Shown piece by piece: positions 8,522 to 15,313 of a stretch of DNA of 32,099 bases. The notes beneath the pieces are model-generated. The model was not told where the DNA came from, ran no database searches, and saw nothing but the letters and a program-made list of their open reading frames with translations. Numbering within the stretch: position 1 is the first letter of the stretch; each line of letters begins with the position of its first letter. The position numbers were made by a program, and so were the translations under genes. The stretch comes from JAJPXC01 sp964517875 (lineage in GTDB: Bacteria > Bacteroidota > Bacteroidia > Bacteroidales > Muribaculaceae): contig CAZFEU010000025.1 of assembly GCA_964517875.1 (NCBI GenBank), positions 1-32,099 on the forward strand, written 5' to 3'.

Positions 8522-9175
8522 ATGAAAATAATAAACTTTGCCGATACCCCCTCGCTCGTCAGCCAATTTATGATGGAGCTCCGCGACGTCAACATACAGC
8601 GTGACCCTCTTCGCTTCCGCCGCAACCTCGAGCGCATCGGCGAAATCATGGCCTACGAGATAAGCCGCACCCTCAACTACCGTACCGAGGAAATCACCAC
8701 ACCACTGGCCACAGCCAAGTGCCAGGTGATAGCCGACCAACTTGTGTTGGGCACCATATTCCGCGCCGGCATCCCCTTCCATCAGGGACTGCTCAACTAC
8801 TTCGACAAGGCACAGAACGCATTTGTGTCGGCCTATCGCAAATATAAGGAGAAGGAGAGTTTCGACGTATTCATCGAGTATCTCGCATCCCCCCGTCTCG
8901 ACGGCAAGGTGTTAATCCTCGCCGACCCGATGCTCGCTACCGGAGCTTCAATGGAGCTGAGCTACCGCGCCCTGCTCACCAAAGGAATGCCTGAACACAT
9001 ACATGTGGCATCGGTGATAGCATCGCAAACCGCCGTCGACTACGTAGCCCGCACATTCCCCGCCGACCGCACTACACTATGGGTAGGAGCCATTGACCCT
9101 GAAATCAACTCACACTCCTATATTGTGCCCGGCCTCGGCGACGCCGGCGACCTGGCTTACGGCATCAAAGAGTAA
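8522..9175 (+). CDS. upp: Uracil phosphoribosyltransferase
   Basis: Type I phosphoribosyltransferase converting uracil and PRPP to UMP in pyrimidine salvage, 217 residues. The PRPP loop is DPMLATGAS at 135-143, and the C-terminal uracil-binding segment YIVPGLGDAGD at 200-210 is the hallmark of Upp. FRAGIPFHQGLL near 80-91 corresponds to the conserved RAG segment. Length and motif order agree with the family. It has its own promoter and is followed after three bases by a TatD-like gene, so the two are likely co-transcribed. The only divergence from common bacterial Upp is Ala in place of the second Gly of ATGGS, which occurs among homologues. Confidence 0.95.
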   Translation: MKIINFADTPSLVSQFMMELRDVNIQRDPLRFRRNLERIGEIMAYEISRTLNYRTEEITTPLATAKCQVIADQLVLGTIFRAGIPFHQGLLNYFDKAQNAFVSAYRKYKEKESFDVFIEYLASPRLDGKVLILADPMLATGASMELSYRALLTKGMPEHIHVASVIASQTAVDYVARTFPADRTTLWVGAIDPEINSHSYIVPGLGDAGDLAYGIKE

Positions 9176-9178
9176 GCC

Positions 9179-9766
9179 GTGACAACCATCCCTGTAGATT
9201 GCCATACCCATAGGCTCGACGCCCCGTATCCGGCAATAATATCGGTGCAACCGGGAGCAACCCTGCATCCCGGGCACCGCTACTCAGTGGGGATACACCC
9301 CTGGCACACCGACCGACTGCCGGCCCGATGGTGCGAGGAGCTTGGTGTCGCTGTGCGCCAACCCGGTGTAGCGGCAATCGGCGAAACTGGCCTCGATAAG
9401 CTGCAGGGAGCAGATATTGACACACAGATTAAGGTACTCACCAAGCATGTGGAGCTGAGCGAGGAGCTGCGACTGCCACTAATACTCCACGTGGTCAAGG
9501 CTTATAACGATATAATAACGTTGAGGGGGCTTGTCAAGCCATCACAAAGGTGGATTGTTCACGGCTTCCGCGGCAAGCCCGAGCTGGCTCGCCAACTGCT
9601 CGACCATGGCTTCGACCTCTCATTAGGTGAACATTTCAACCCTGCCACAGCAGCCATAATCCCTGACAGCCGGCTGCATTTTGAGACTGACGAGTCAACC
9701 CTCCCCATCTCCACTATCGCCGCCCGCATAAACGCCGCCCGCAGCAATCAGGGCACCGGGTCATAA
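9179..9766 (+). CDS. TatD-like metal-dependent hydrolase, short form
   Basis: Amidohydrolase-fold protein of the TatD family, whose members are metal-dependent nucleases or hydrolases. All expected metal ligands are visible: H9 and H11 (DCHTHRLD), E69 (AIGETGLDK), H104 (LILHVVKA), H128 (IVHGFRGK) and D171 (FETDES). At 195 residues it is shorter than typical 250-265-residue TatD proteins, having lost mainly peripheral loops; such short versions are common in Bacteroidota. The start must be the GTG at 9179, since no in-frame ATG precedes the essential HxH. It begins three bases after upp. The 3' end overlaps the convergent yidD gene by 19 bases. The natural substrate is unknown. Confidence 0.85.
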   Translation: MTTIPVDCHTHRLDAPYPAIISVQPGATLHPGHRYSVGIHPWHTDRLPARWCEELGVAVRQPGVAAIGETGLDKLQGADIDTQIKVLTKHVELSEELRLPLILHVVKAYNDIITLRGLVKPSQRWIVHGFRGKPELARQLLDHGFDLSLGEHFNPATAAIIPDSRLHFETDESTLPISTIAARINAARSNQGTGS

Positions 9767-9993
9767 CCCGAACCACCCCAGGGGTGGCAGCGCGATATGC
9801 GCTTGATGGCAAGCCACAGGCCACGCACGGGGCCATGCTTACGCAACGCCTCGATGGCATATTGGCTACAGGTGGGGGTGTATCGGCACGAATTCGGAAG
9901 CATCGGTGAGATACACAGTTGGTAAAACCGTATCGGCATGATCAGCAGGCCACTTACACAGCGACCCACACGCCCGATCACTCCTGCTGGCAT
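9748..9993 (-). CDS. yidD: Membrane protein insertion efficiency factor YidD
   Basis: Small membrane-associated protein that assists YidC-dependent insertion, 81 residues. The family signature is clear: IRFYQLCISPMLPNSCRYTPTCSQYAIEALRKHG, then RISRCHPWGGSGYDPVP, including the conserved Cys residues. It overlaps the 3' end of rnpA by 16 bases, the usual rnpA-yidD arrangement, and its own 3' end overlaps the TatD-like gene on the other strand by 19 bases. No rpmH lies nearby, unlike in many other bacteria. It is the last gene of the leftward operon starting at 13964. Confidence 0.95.
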   Translation of the reverse strand: MPAGVIGRVGRCVSGLLIMPIRFYQLCISPMLPNSCRYTPTCSQYAIEALRKHGPVRGLWLAIKRISRCHPWGGSGYDPVP

Positions 9994-10382
9994 GATGATT
10001 GATTAAGGGTGGTGCAAATCTTCTCGAGCAAACGCCGTAGGCTCTTGTCAATGCGCACGTAGTCAATGTCGTTATCGGCTACATAAATCAGCGCCAGGTC
10101 TATGCTGCGTCCCTGCAGCGGCTGAAAGTCACGGAAATTTAGACGGAATGCCTCACGGATACGACGGCGCAATCTCACGCGGTCCACAGCATGGCGTATT
10201 CTTCGCTTGGGCACTGATATCAGCATCTTGATGTCGGTTGACCCGTCGCGTCGATGCGTGTCGACGCGCCACACTCCGCGCAGCGGGTAGCACAGCGATG
10301 CCTCGGAGCCGTTGATGCCGCGAAACAGCATATCTATAGCCGTGTCGGAGCACAGTTTGTATTGCTTACCGAGGGTCAACAC
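9978..10382 (-). CDS. rnpA: Ribonuclease P protein component
   Basis: Protein subunit of RNase P, which binds the catalytic RNA and aids maturation of tRNA 5' ends. At 134 residues it has the expected small basic alpha/beta fold, with the RNR-type motif in DRVRLRRRIREAFR at about 66-79 and the phylum-typical ISVPKRRIRHAV before it. The extended loop near residues 25-45 is common in Bacteroidota RnpA. It starts nine bases after the hemD gene and overlaps yidD, so production of the three products is likely linked. Confidence 0.93.
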   Translation of the reverse strand: MLTLGKQYKLCSDTAIDMLFRGINGSEASLCYPLRGVWRVDTHRRDGSTDIKMLISVPKRRIRHAVDRVRLRRRIREAFRLNFRDFQPLQGRSIDLALIYVADNDIDYVRIDKSLRRLLEKICTTLNQSSCQQE

Positions 10383-10391
10383 CTGATATGC

Positions 10392-11132
10392 CTATTTATT
10401 GTTGGCGAGGAATTGCTCGAGGGCGGCGGTCATTGAGGGGGCTGTGGGCGAGGGAGCCTCGATGTCGAGGCGCAGACCTGCGTCGCGCACGGCCTTTGCG
10501 GTCGACGCTCCAAATGTGCCGATGGCTATATCACCCTGCTCGAAATCAGGAAAATTCTTCTTGAGCGACGCGATACCTGAGGGGCTGAAGAAGATGAGCA
10601 TGTCGTAGTCAAACTTCTCATCCGGACCGAAGTCGTTGCTTACCGTGCGATACATCACCGCCTTGGTGTAGTTGATGCCGGCATGATCAAGCACCGAGGT
10701 ATCATCCTTGTGCACATCGCTCACCGCATAGAGATAGCGGTCCTTGTCGTGTTTCTTGAAGTAGGGCAGAAGGTCGTCGAGCTTACCCGTAGAGCCATGA
10801 AATATCTTACGCTTCCTATACACTATATATTTCTGCAGGTATAGCGCTATCGACTCGGTAGTGCAGAAGTATTTCATGGTGTCGGGGATGCTGACGCGCA
10901 GCTCCTGACACAAGCGGAAAAAGTGGTCTACTGCCGTGCGGGCGGTGAATATTATGGCTGTAAACTCTGATATATCAATTTTTGACTGTCGGAATTCTTT
11001 GGATGTCAGGCCTTCAACCTTGATAAAAGGGCGGAACACGATATCGACATCGTATTTCTCGGCTATCTCATAGTAGGGCGATTTTTCTGATGAAGGTTTC
11101 GGCTGGGAAACTAATATCTTCTTGAATTTCAC
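10392..11132 (-). CDS. hemD: Uroporphyrinogen-III synthase-like protein
   Basis: Protein of the HemD fold, 246 residues, predicted to cyclise hydroxymethylbilane to uroporphyrinogen III. Recognisable elements are an N-terminal ILVSQPKP strand, the FTAIIFTARTAVDHFF segment (about 57-72), the FFSPSGIASL segment near 185 and the GTFGASTAKAV helix near 207, which together mark the two-domain fold. The sequence is divergent, as is usual for HemD and especially for the Bacteroidota version found beside DUF4271 and rnpA. No other haem biosynthesis gene is present here. The family assignment is good; whether this copy is the catalytic enzyme is less certain, because Bacteroidales lineages differ in how complete their haem pathway is. 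Confidence 0.8.
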   Translation of the reverse strand: MKFKKILVSQPKPSSEKSPYYEIAEKYDVDIVFRPFIKVEGLTSKEFRQSKIDISEFTAIIFTARTAVDHFFRLCQELRVSIPDTMKYFCTTESIALYLQKYIVYRKRKIFHGSTGKLDDLLPYFKKHDKDRYLYAVSDVHKDDTSVLDHAGINYTKAVMYRTVSNDFGPDEKFDYDMLIFFSPSGIASLKKNFPDFEQGDIAIGTFGASTAKAVRDAGLRLDIEAPSPTAPSMTAALEQFLANNK

Positions 11133-11155
11133 GGCGTGTGCGTATTTGTACTTAT

Positions 11156-11986
11156 TTAATAAGCGGGGTTAGGGAAGAATCGGCTCAACTCTATCGAGCC
11201 AAGAACGAACAGGACCACGGGTGTGATTTCCAGCGCGCAAAGATACAAAATAAAATAAAACAACGAGCCAATATTCTCGTAAAAAATTCTAAATCCCTTA
11301 ATTATGAATAGTATACGCGCCAGTATGTATAACCCGAGCGCTACCCACAACATGGGGGTGAGCCACATGGGATAAAATAGCGTGACAAGCGCCGGCACAA
11401 GCAGCGTGATGCCCAAAAACGCCTGCGATGCGTCGTATCCCTTCACCCACTGCACAGCCCCGACATGATCGGTGAACACATACCCCACTATGCGGTAGGC
11501 CACCAACTGAAACAGGAAAAAGAGCATCGCCACACCCACCATCATACCTACAGCCATCAGCTGGGCTCCTCCTCCCAAATGACACTCCTGTGTAAGCCAG
11601 GTATACCCTATCAAACCTTCGCACACCCAAAGTTGAAGCAGCAACACCAGCAACACGCGGGTCTCATTGGTGGTGGTGTCGTCAAACACATTGTTGCGGC
11701 GTCGCACCGACACAAGCTCCTGCCCCAGCACCTTGAACAGGCGGTAGCAGTGCTTGAAGTTAAACGCCACAAGCATCAGCGTGGCCGTCAGGAGCACCAA
11801 TACGCCTGAGTCGTTGGCTATGCGATTGCTGCGGGGGGTGGGCTCGACACCCTGTGTATAGCTCATGCGCGGCCCTGAATAGGCTGCGCTATCGGCCGCT
11901 GAGAGGGGAGCGTCGTCTATACGGCTCACCTCCCACGGAGCTGCCACGTGAGTGGCATATGTCACGGTGTCGGGAGTGGTTGGCAT
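11156..11986 (-). CDS. DUF4271 polytopic membrane protein
   Basis: A 276-residue membrane protein with a soluble N-terminal stretch of about 60 residues and about six hydrophobic segments from residue 61 onward. The C-terminal IKGFRIFYENIGSLFYFILYLCALEI is characteristic of DUF4271, a Bacteroidota family usually encoded directly upstream of hemD, exactly as here. No signal peptide precedes the first membrane segment. It begins four bases after the LOG-family gene stops and ends 23 bases before hemD, so it is translated within one compact operon. The molecular function of the family is not known to me. Confidence 0.85.
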   Translation of the reverse strand: MPTTPDTVTYATHVAAPWEVSRIDDAPLSAADSAAYSGPRMSYTQGVEPTPRSNRIANDSGVLVLLTATLMLVAFNFKHCYRLFKVLGQELVSVRRRNNVFDDTTTNETRVLLVLLLQLWVCEGLIGYTWLTQECHLGGGAQLMAVGMMVGVAMLFFLFQLVAYRIVGYVFTDHVGAVQWVKGYDASQAFLGITLLVPALVTLFYPMWLTPMLWVALGLYILARILFIIKGFRIFYENIGSLFYFILYLCALEITPVVLFVLGSIELSRFFPNPAY

Positions 11987-11989
11987 CGG

Positions 11990-12577
11990 TCAGAATTTAG
12001 GTGACAGGCTGAATGGTGTGGGATCGGCAAGGGCTTGCTTCACAGCCTCCTCGGCGGTGGTGGCTACAGTAAATAGCGCATTGGCGTGGTCGCGGTTGAT
12101 GATATGGCTCGACACAGCATGGTCAAACATATCAAGCAATCGATCGTAATAACCGTCGACGCTGAGTATCACTATGTTGCCGTGATACAGCCCGAGCTGT
12201 CGCCAAGTGATGATTTCAAGGAGCTCATCAAGAGTGCCGAACCCTCCGGGAAGGGCTATCACTCCGTAGGCCAGCGAGGCCATCATCTCTTTGCGGCGAT
12301 GCATATCGTCGACCACCTCAAGGCGTGTGAGGCCCTGATGATGCCATCCCCGCTCTACCATGAAGCGAGGTATCACGCCGATGGTGGTGCCTCCGGCGGC
12401 TATGGCGCCATCGTTGACCGCTCCCATCAGCCCCATGTTGCCGGCACCGGTAATAACTGGGTGTCCGCTTCGTGCTATCAGCTCGCCCAAGTGACGGGCT
12501 GTGGCCATGAGCCGTTCACCGGCGTGGGTGCTCGATGCGCAGTATACGGTGATTCCCTCGGGCTTATTCGGTGACAT
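11990..12577 (-). CDS. LOG-family protein (nucleoside-5'-monophosphate phosphoribohydrolase type)
   Basis: Rossmann-fold protein of the LONELY GUY/TIGR00730 family, whose characterised members cleave cytokinin riboside 5'-monophosphates or purine nucleotides to base and ribose 5-phosphate. Both signatures are present: GAGNMGLMGAVNDGA near residues 45-60 and LPGGFGTLDELLE near 107-119, with the R-K pair (HRRKEMM) that helps form the active site. The length of 195 residues fits. An alternative ATG lies 18 bases upstream; the chosen start (MSPNKPEGITVYCAS) leaves a 14-base overlap with the preceding amylase gene. The physiological substrate is unknown; in bacteria the family probably acts in nucleotide turnover. 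Confidence 0.9.
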   Translation of the reverse strand: MSPNKPEGITVYCASSTHAGERLMATARHLGELIARSGHPVITGAGNMGLMGAVNDGAIAAGGTTIGVIPRFMVERGWHHQGLTRLEVVDDMHRRKEMMASLAYGVIALPGGFGTLDELLEIITWRQLGLYHGNIVILSVDGYYDRLLDMFDHAVSSHIINRDHANALFTVATTAEEAVKQALADPTPFSLSPKF

Positions 12578-13964
12578 ATATGCGCCACTCACCATTTTGA
12601 AGGCTGGTGGGGAGAGCCTCTTCTTTTCCTGTGAAATAATTGATAAGCCCCTCGGCTGTCGGCTGCTCCTGAGTGTAGTCGACAGGCACCACCGCCGGGC
12701 CTTCGCCGAGATTGACCATCACCAGCACGGTATCGTCGTCAACGGTGCGCTGGAACACATATATATTATCGTCGGTGGTGGGGAAGCGCTGCATCTCGCC
12801 CCCCTCGTTGCCGGCATTGAGCGCCTTGTGGTCGTGCTTGAGGGCATTGAGTTTCTTATAGAAGTTGAAGTAGCCGTTGCGTGGTTCCCAGCGAGGGGCT
12901 TGATCCTTGACGAAGAACTCGAATGCGCGGTTCATCCCGGTCTCCTGACCGGTGTAGATCAGCGGCATGCCGGGGAGTGTGTAGCTCAGCACGGCGAAAG
13001 CGTCGGCCAGGTTGCCCAGGCGGTCAAACTCGGTGCCCTCCCACGAGTTGAGGTCGTGGTTGGTGATCATGTTCATCAGGTAAGTGTCGGCGGGGTAGTC
13101 GGCGGCTTGCTTAGCCAGGAGCGAGTCGATGGCCACTGCCGTGGTGACAGGGAATGTGCGCATCGGCTGATCGCCGTTTTTGAAGGAGTATTCCCCCGAA
13201 GTGGCGGCGATAGCGCTGAACAGGTCTTTCATGGGCCAGTTATACCCCATGTCGAAGGCGTTGACCTGCAGCTTGGGCTCACTCGCCTCGGCAAGCATGA
13301 ACAGCTCGGGCTTGACAGCCTGCAGCTGCACGCGCGCCTCATCCCAGAAGTCAACCGGCACCTCCGAGGCCACATCGCAGCGATAGCCGTCGACACCTAC
13401 TTCGGTGAGCCAGAATTTCAGTGCGTCGATCATCCCCTTGCGCATAGCGGGGTTGCTGTAGTCGAGCTTATACACGTCGGTCCAGTCGTAGGGGCCATAC
13501 ATCTTGCCATCCTTATCCTTGGCATACCAGTCGGGGTGCTGCTTCACCCAGGGGTTGTCGCATCCGGTGTGATTGGGCACCCAGTCGAGTATCACCTTCA
13601 TTCCCAGGTCGTGGGCTTGACGCACCACCTCCTTAAACTCGTCGATTGTGCCATATTCGGGGTTAAACGCTTTGTAATCCTTTACAGCGTAGTAGCTGCC
13701 GAGCTCCCCCTTGCGGTTGAGCTCGGAGATGGGGTGGACGGGCATAAACCACAGGATGTCAACTCCCAGCTCCTTGAGCCGCGGGAGCTCCTTGGCAAAA
13801 TCGGTCACTTTGCCAGTATCGGTATACTGTCGCATATTCACCTCGTAGATTACAGCATTGCGGCTCCACTGAGGGTGCTTAACCGTGGTGGGTGCCGCTG
13901 CGTGAACCTGAAACAGCGACGCCACCATCGAGGCTATCGCCGAAAAGACTGCAAAACGCTTCAT
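12564..13964 (-). CDS. Secreted alpha-amylase family glycoside hydrolase (GH13)
   Basis: TIM-barrel glycoside hydrolase with an N-terminal signal peptide (MKRFAVFSAIASMVASLF, cleavage near HAAA), so it acts in the periplasm or beyond. The four GH13 regions are readable: DWVPNH at 127-132, the nucleophile D197 in DGYRCD, the acid/base E226 in MLAEAS, and NHD at 302-304 with the third carboxylate. The length of 466 residues leaves a short C-terminal beta domain (about 380-466) and no obvious carbohydrate-binding module. Specificity for alpha-1,4-glucans is likely but not provable from motifs. No SusC/SusD genes flank it, so it is not part of a classical polysaccharide utilisation locus. It heads an operon that continues into LOG, DUF4271, hemD, rnpA and yidD. 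Confidence 0.93.
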   Translation of the reverse strand: MKRFAVFSAIASMVASLFQVHAAAPTTVKHPQWSRNAVIYEVNMRQYTDTGKVTDFAKELPRLKELGVDILWFMPVHPISELNRKGELGSYYAVKDYKAFNPEYGTIDEFKEVVRQAHDLGMKVILDWVPNHTGCDNPWVKQHPDWYAKDKDGKMYGPYDWTDVYKLDYSNPAMRKGMIDALKFWLTEVGVDGYRCDVASEVPVDFWDEARVQLQAVKPELFMLAEASEPKLQVNAFDMGYNWPMKDLFSAIAATSGEYSFKNGDQPMRTFPVTTAVAIDSLLAKQAADYPADTYLMNMITNHDLNSWEGTEFDRLGNLADAFAVLSYTLPGMPLIYTGQETGMNRAFEFFVKDQAPRWEPRNGYFNFYKKLNALKHDHKALNAGNEGGEMQRFPTTDDNIYVFQRTVDDDTVLVMVNLGEGPAVVPVDYTQEQPTAEGLINYFTGKEEALPTSLQNGEWRIYVTE

Positions 13965-14043
13965 ATAAGTCGGATAGTTTAAATGGTTACTACTCCTTGT
14001 GCGGCAGGCGCGTGCTTTGGGGCACGGCCGCCGATTACCGTGA

Positions 14044-14076
14044 CAAAGTTACCACTTTTATGCAAAGTAACACCAA
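14044..14076 (-). promoter_or_regulatory. Promoter of the GH13-to-yidD operon
   Basis: Read leftward, TAACTTTG (14051 to 14044) matches the -7 box exactly, with TTG at 14076-14074 located 22 bases upstream. The start codon at 13964 lies about 75 bases downstream of the predicted transcription start. Confidence 0.5.
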
Positions 14077-14116
14077 AAACTCTCCCGCAATCCACCCCAC
14101 CCCATCAAAATCATGG

Positions 14117-14139
14117 AGTGTGAAAAAACATTTCACACT
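14117..14139. promoter_or_regulatory. Inverted repeat, putative operator between divergent promoters
   Basis: AGTGTGAAA and TTTCACACT form perfect 9-base arms around the spacer AAACA. The element sits between the leftward amylase promoter and the rightward promoter of the XRE regulator, just upstream of the expected -33 position of the latter. It shares the TGTGAAA/TTTCACA half-site with a second inverted repeat at 14722-14743. Followed by TTTT, it could also act as a weak rightward terminator, but no rightward gene precedes it. Confidence 0.45.
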
Positions 14140-14168
14140 TTTATCATCGGCAGTCTGCGCTTTATTTA

Positions 14169-14176
14169 TACTTTTG
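14169..14176 (+). promoter_or_regulatory. -7 promoter element for the small ORF and XRE regulator
   Basis: TACTTTTG matches TAnnTTTG. There is no good -33 TTTG. The predicted start near 14182 leaves about 15 bases before the small frame at 14198 and about 230 bases before the regulator's ATG at 14411. Confidence 0.4.
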
Positions 14177-14197
14177 CATCGCAAAACCGAAGAGAGA

Positions 14198-14365
14198 ATG
14201 CATCCCGACGGTTGGGAAGATTACATCTCCTTGGCAATTCGGCTCCGGCTGAAAGGGATGGTAACGGCTATTCTTCCCCGGCTTAAAGCCATAATTAAAC
14301 ACATACTGTTGCGTCCCGTTTGCAATATTGATTTTATCCGTGTCGGATGTGTGTCGTTGAGGTAA
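14198..14365 (+). CDS. Possible 55-aa small protein or leader peptide
   Basis: An open frame beginning MHPDGWEDYISLAIRLRLKG with a purine-rich AGAGAGA just before its ATG. It sits immediately after the predicted promoter and ends 45 bases before the XRE regulator. The product would be basic, with an amphipathic stretch (about 18-40) and two Cys residues near the C-terminus. I recognise no family. It could be a genuine small protein, a translated leader that tunes expression of the regulator, or a chance open frame in an untranslated leader. Position after the promoter is the only support. Confidence 0.25.
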   Translation: MHPDGWEDYISLAIRLRLKGMVTAILPRLKAIIKHILLRPVCNIDFIRVGCVSLR

Positions 14366-14410
14366 GATTCCTTGGCGCAGGCACAGCGGTATGGTAAGGA
14401 TGAATATGCT

Positions 14411-14800
14411 ATGGACAAGACCGAATCTTTATCCGGTGCAAAACCGGTTTTCATTGGGAAAATAATCGAGATGGAACTGCGCCGTCAGGAGCGCACCGTC
14501 ACATGGCTAAGTCGCAAGATTCATTGCGACCGACGCAACGCCTACAACATCTTCTCGCGCACCAGCATCGACACAGAGCTTTTGTATAAATTAAGCATCG
14601 CATTAAACACCGACTTCTTTGCCTACTTTTCCGCAAGTTTACAACATGTTGTAAATCAGACTTCTACCCCCCCCCGCATCAGACACCTCCATAAAACGAA
14701 CCGATTTTTTCCGAGAAAATTTATTTCACACCTCTGTGAAATATCGCATCACACCGGCGGCATAAAGAATGGATGTAATGAGCGTAAATTTGCATCTTGA
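14411..14800 (+). CDS. XRE-type helix-turn-helix regulator (Bacteroidota small family)
   Basis: Small DNA-binding protein, 129 residues from the chosen ATG. Residues about 14-70 (IGKIIEMELRRQERTVTWLSRKIHCDRRNAYNIFSR, then SIDTELLYKLSIALNTDFFAYFS) follow the pattern of a widespread Bacteroidota helix-turn-helix family. The frame is open back to a TTG at 14372, but the ATG starts just before the conserved domain. The C-terminal tail after residue 80 looks atypical: it is encoded across an 18-base palindrome, a run of nine C, an inverted repeat and the -7 box of the next operon. A one-base change in the C run would alter this tail. The gene is the only regulator next to the operon starting at 14840 and is flanked by inverted repeats sharing a half-site, so autoregulation and control of that operon are plausible. 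Confidence 0.75.
   Translation: MDKTESLSGAKPVFIGKIIEMELRRQERTVTWLSRKIHCDRRNAYNIFSRTSIDTELLYKLSIALNTDFFAYFSASLQHVVNQTSTPPRIRHLHKTNRFFPRKFISHLCEISHHTGGIKNGCNERKFAS
14638..14655. repeat. 18-base perfect palindrome within the regulator gene
   Basis: TTTACAACATGTTGTAAA is a perfect dyad. It lies just after the conserved helix-turn-helix domain, within codons for SLQHVVNQ. It is the size of a dimeric repressor site and lies about 130 bases upstream of the next operon's -7 box. Confidence 0.4.
14667..14675 (+). repeat. C9 homopolymer tract inside the XRE regulator gene
   Basis: Nine consecutive C within the regulator's coding region. With eight C the frame would continue to a different tail ending near 14767; with ten C it would stop soon after the tract. 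Only the C-terminal tail, not the DNA-binding domain, is affected. Confidence 0.6.
14722..14743. promoter_or_regulatory. Inverted repeat, putative operator upstream of the island operon
   Basis: TATTTCACA and TGTGAAATA form perfect 9-base arms around CCTC. It lies 41 bases upstream of the -7 box at 14785 and shares the TTTCACA/TGTGAAA half-site with the repeat at 14117-14139, although the half-sites are in the opposite relative orientation. Confidence 0.45.
14785..14792 (+). promoter_or_regulatory. -7 promoter element of the ten-gene island operon
   Basis: TAAATTTG matches TAnnTTTG and lies inside the last codons of the XRE gene (encoding part of ERKFAS). The leader to the ATG at 14840 would be about 40 bases. 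A -33 TTTG is not evident, which would fit a regulated promoter. Confidence 0.45.
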
Positions 14801-14839
14801 ATAAGTATAATTAAAAAAACCAACTAAAAGGAAACCTAA

Positions 14840-15226
14840 ATGGCAAAGAAATCAGCAATTTCAGGAGAATACATCATCACAGTTGAAGATTCGGGCACAG
14901 TACGCGTCCTCAAAATCTACGATAACGTCAAAGGTTCGCTCCGTGAGTGTGCTGAGGCCAAGGGATTTGAATTCGACCCCGACTGGACTACACGCCAGTT
15001 TGGCTCGAAGCTCATCAAGGAGTTTGGTGAAGGCAATCAGGCCGAGATTGGCGAATACACAATAGTTAAGCGCGAAAATAGCTCTATCGAGACCTATCGC
15101 ACCTATGCCAACACATTAGGCGCTTTGCGTGAAATCGCAGCCAACGTGGGATTCGAAATCAACGAAAATTCAAACACACGCAATAACGGCTCGAAACTCG
15201 TTGATTTCATCAACGAAAATAAGTAA
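14840..15226 (+). CDS. Tandem-duplicated 128-aa protein, function unknown
   Basis: Not a family I can name. The protein is two copies of one module about 55 residues long with a 62-residue period. Copy 1 (about 9-63) and copy 2 (about 71-125) share GEY-I near the start, G-(S/A)-L-R-E at 32-36 and 94-98, a GFE stretch, and TR-x-x-GSKL at 51-58 and 113-120. There is no signal peptide or membrane helix, so it should be cytoplasmic. A-rich sequence (AAAAGGAAACCTAA) precedes the ATG. It is the first gene of the island operon and is followed by an 87-base gap, the longest in the cluster. The module resembles a small alpha/beta binding domain; ligand or partner unknown. Confidence 0.85.
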   Translation: MAKKSAISGEYIITVEDSGTVRVLKIYDNVKGSLRECAEAKGFEFDPDWTTRQFGSKLIKEFGEGNQAEIGEYTIVKRENSSIETYRTYANTLGALREIAANVGFEINENSNTRNNGSKLVDFINENK

Positions 15227-15313
15227 CCCCGCTTTTCTCTGCTGAGCAGTAACCTTCCTTAGCGACCCGAACTTCATCAAGCTCCGCAGCCGCTCACTCA
15301 AAAAACGCTACGC

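Noticed and set aside
12501..13982. A 493-codon open frame on the plus strand.
   Set aside because: It lies antisense to the GH13 and LOG-family genes, whose catalytic motifs are unmistakable; its product is His/Val-rich and low in recognisable structure, as expected for a complement frame in GC-rich DNA.
14117..14139. The inverted repeat as an intrinsic terminator.
   Set aside because: It is followed by TTTT rightward, but no rightward gene precedes it, and its half-site recurs at 14722-14743, which fits an operator better.
13892..14197. Extension of the 55-codon frame upstream to 13892.
   Set aside because: The extension crosses the promoters and inverted repeat and overlaps the start of the amylase gene; only the part after the -7 box could be expressed.
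14221..14454. A 77-codon minus-strand frame in the leader of the XRE regulator.
   Set aside because: It overlaps the regulator's start and leader, shows no motif, and has no promoter or partner gene on that strand.
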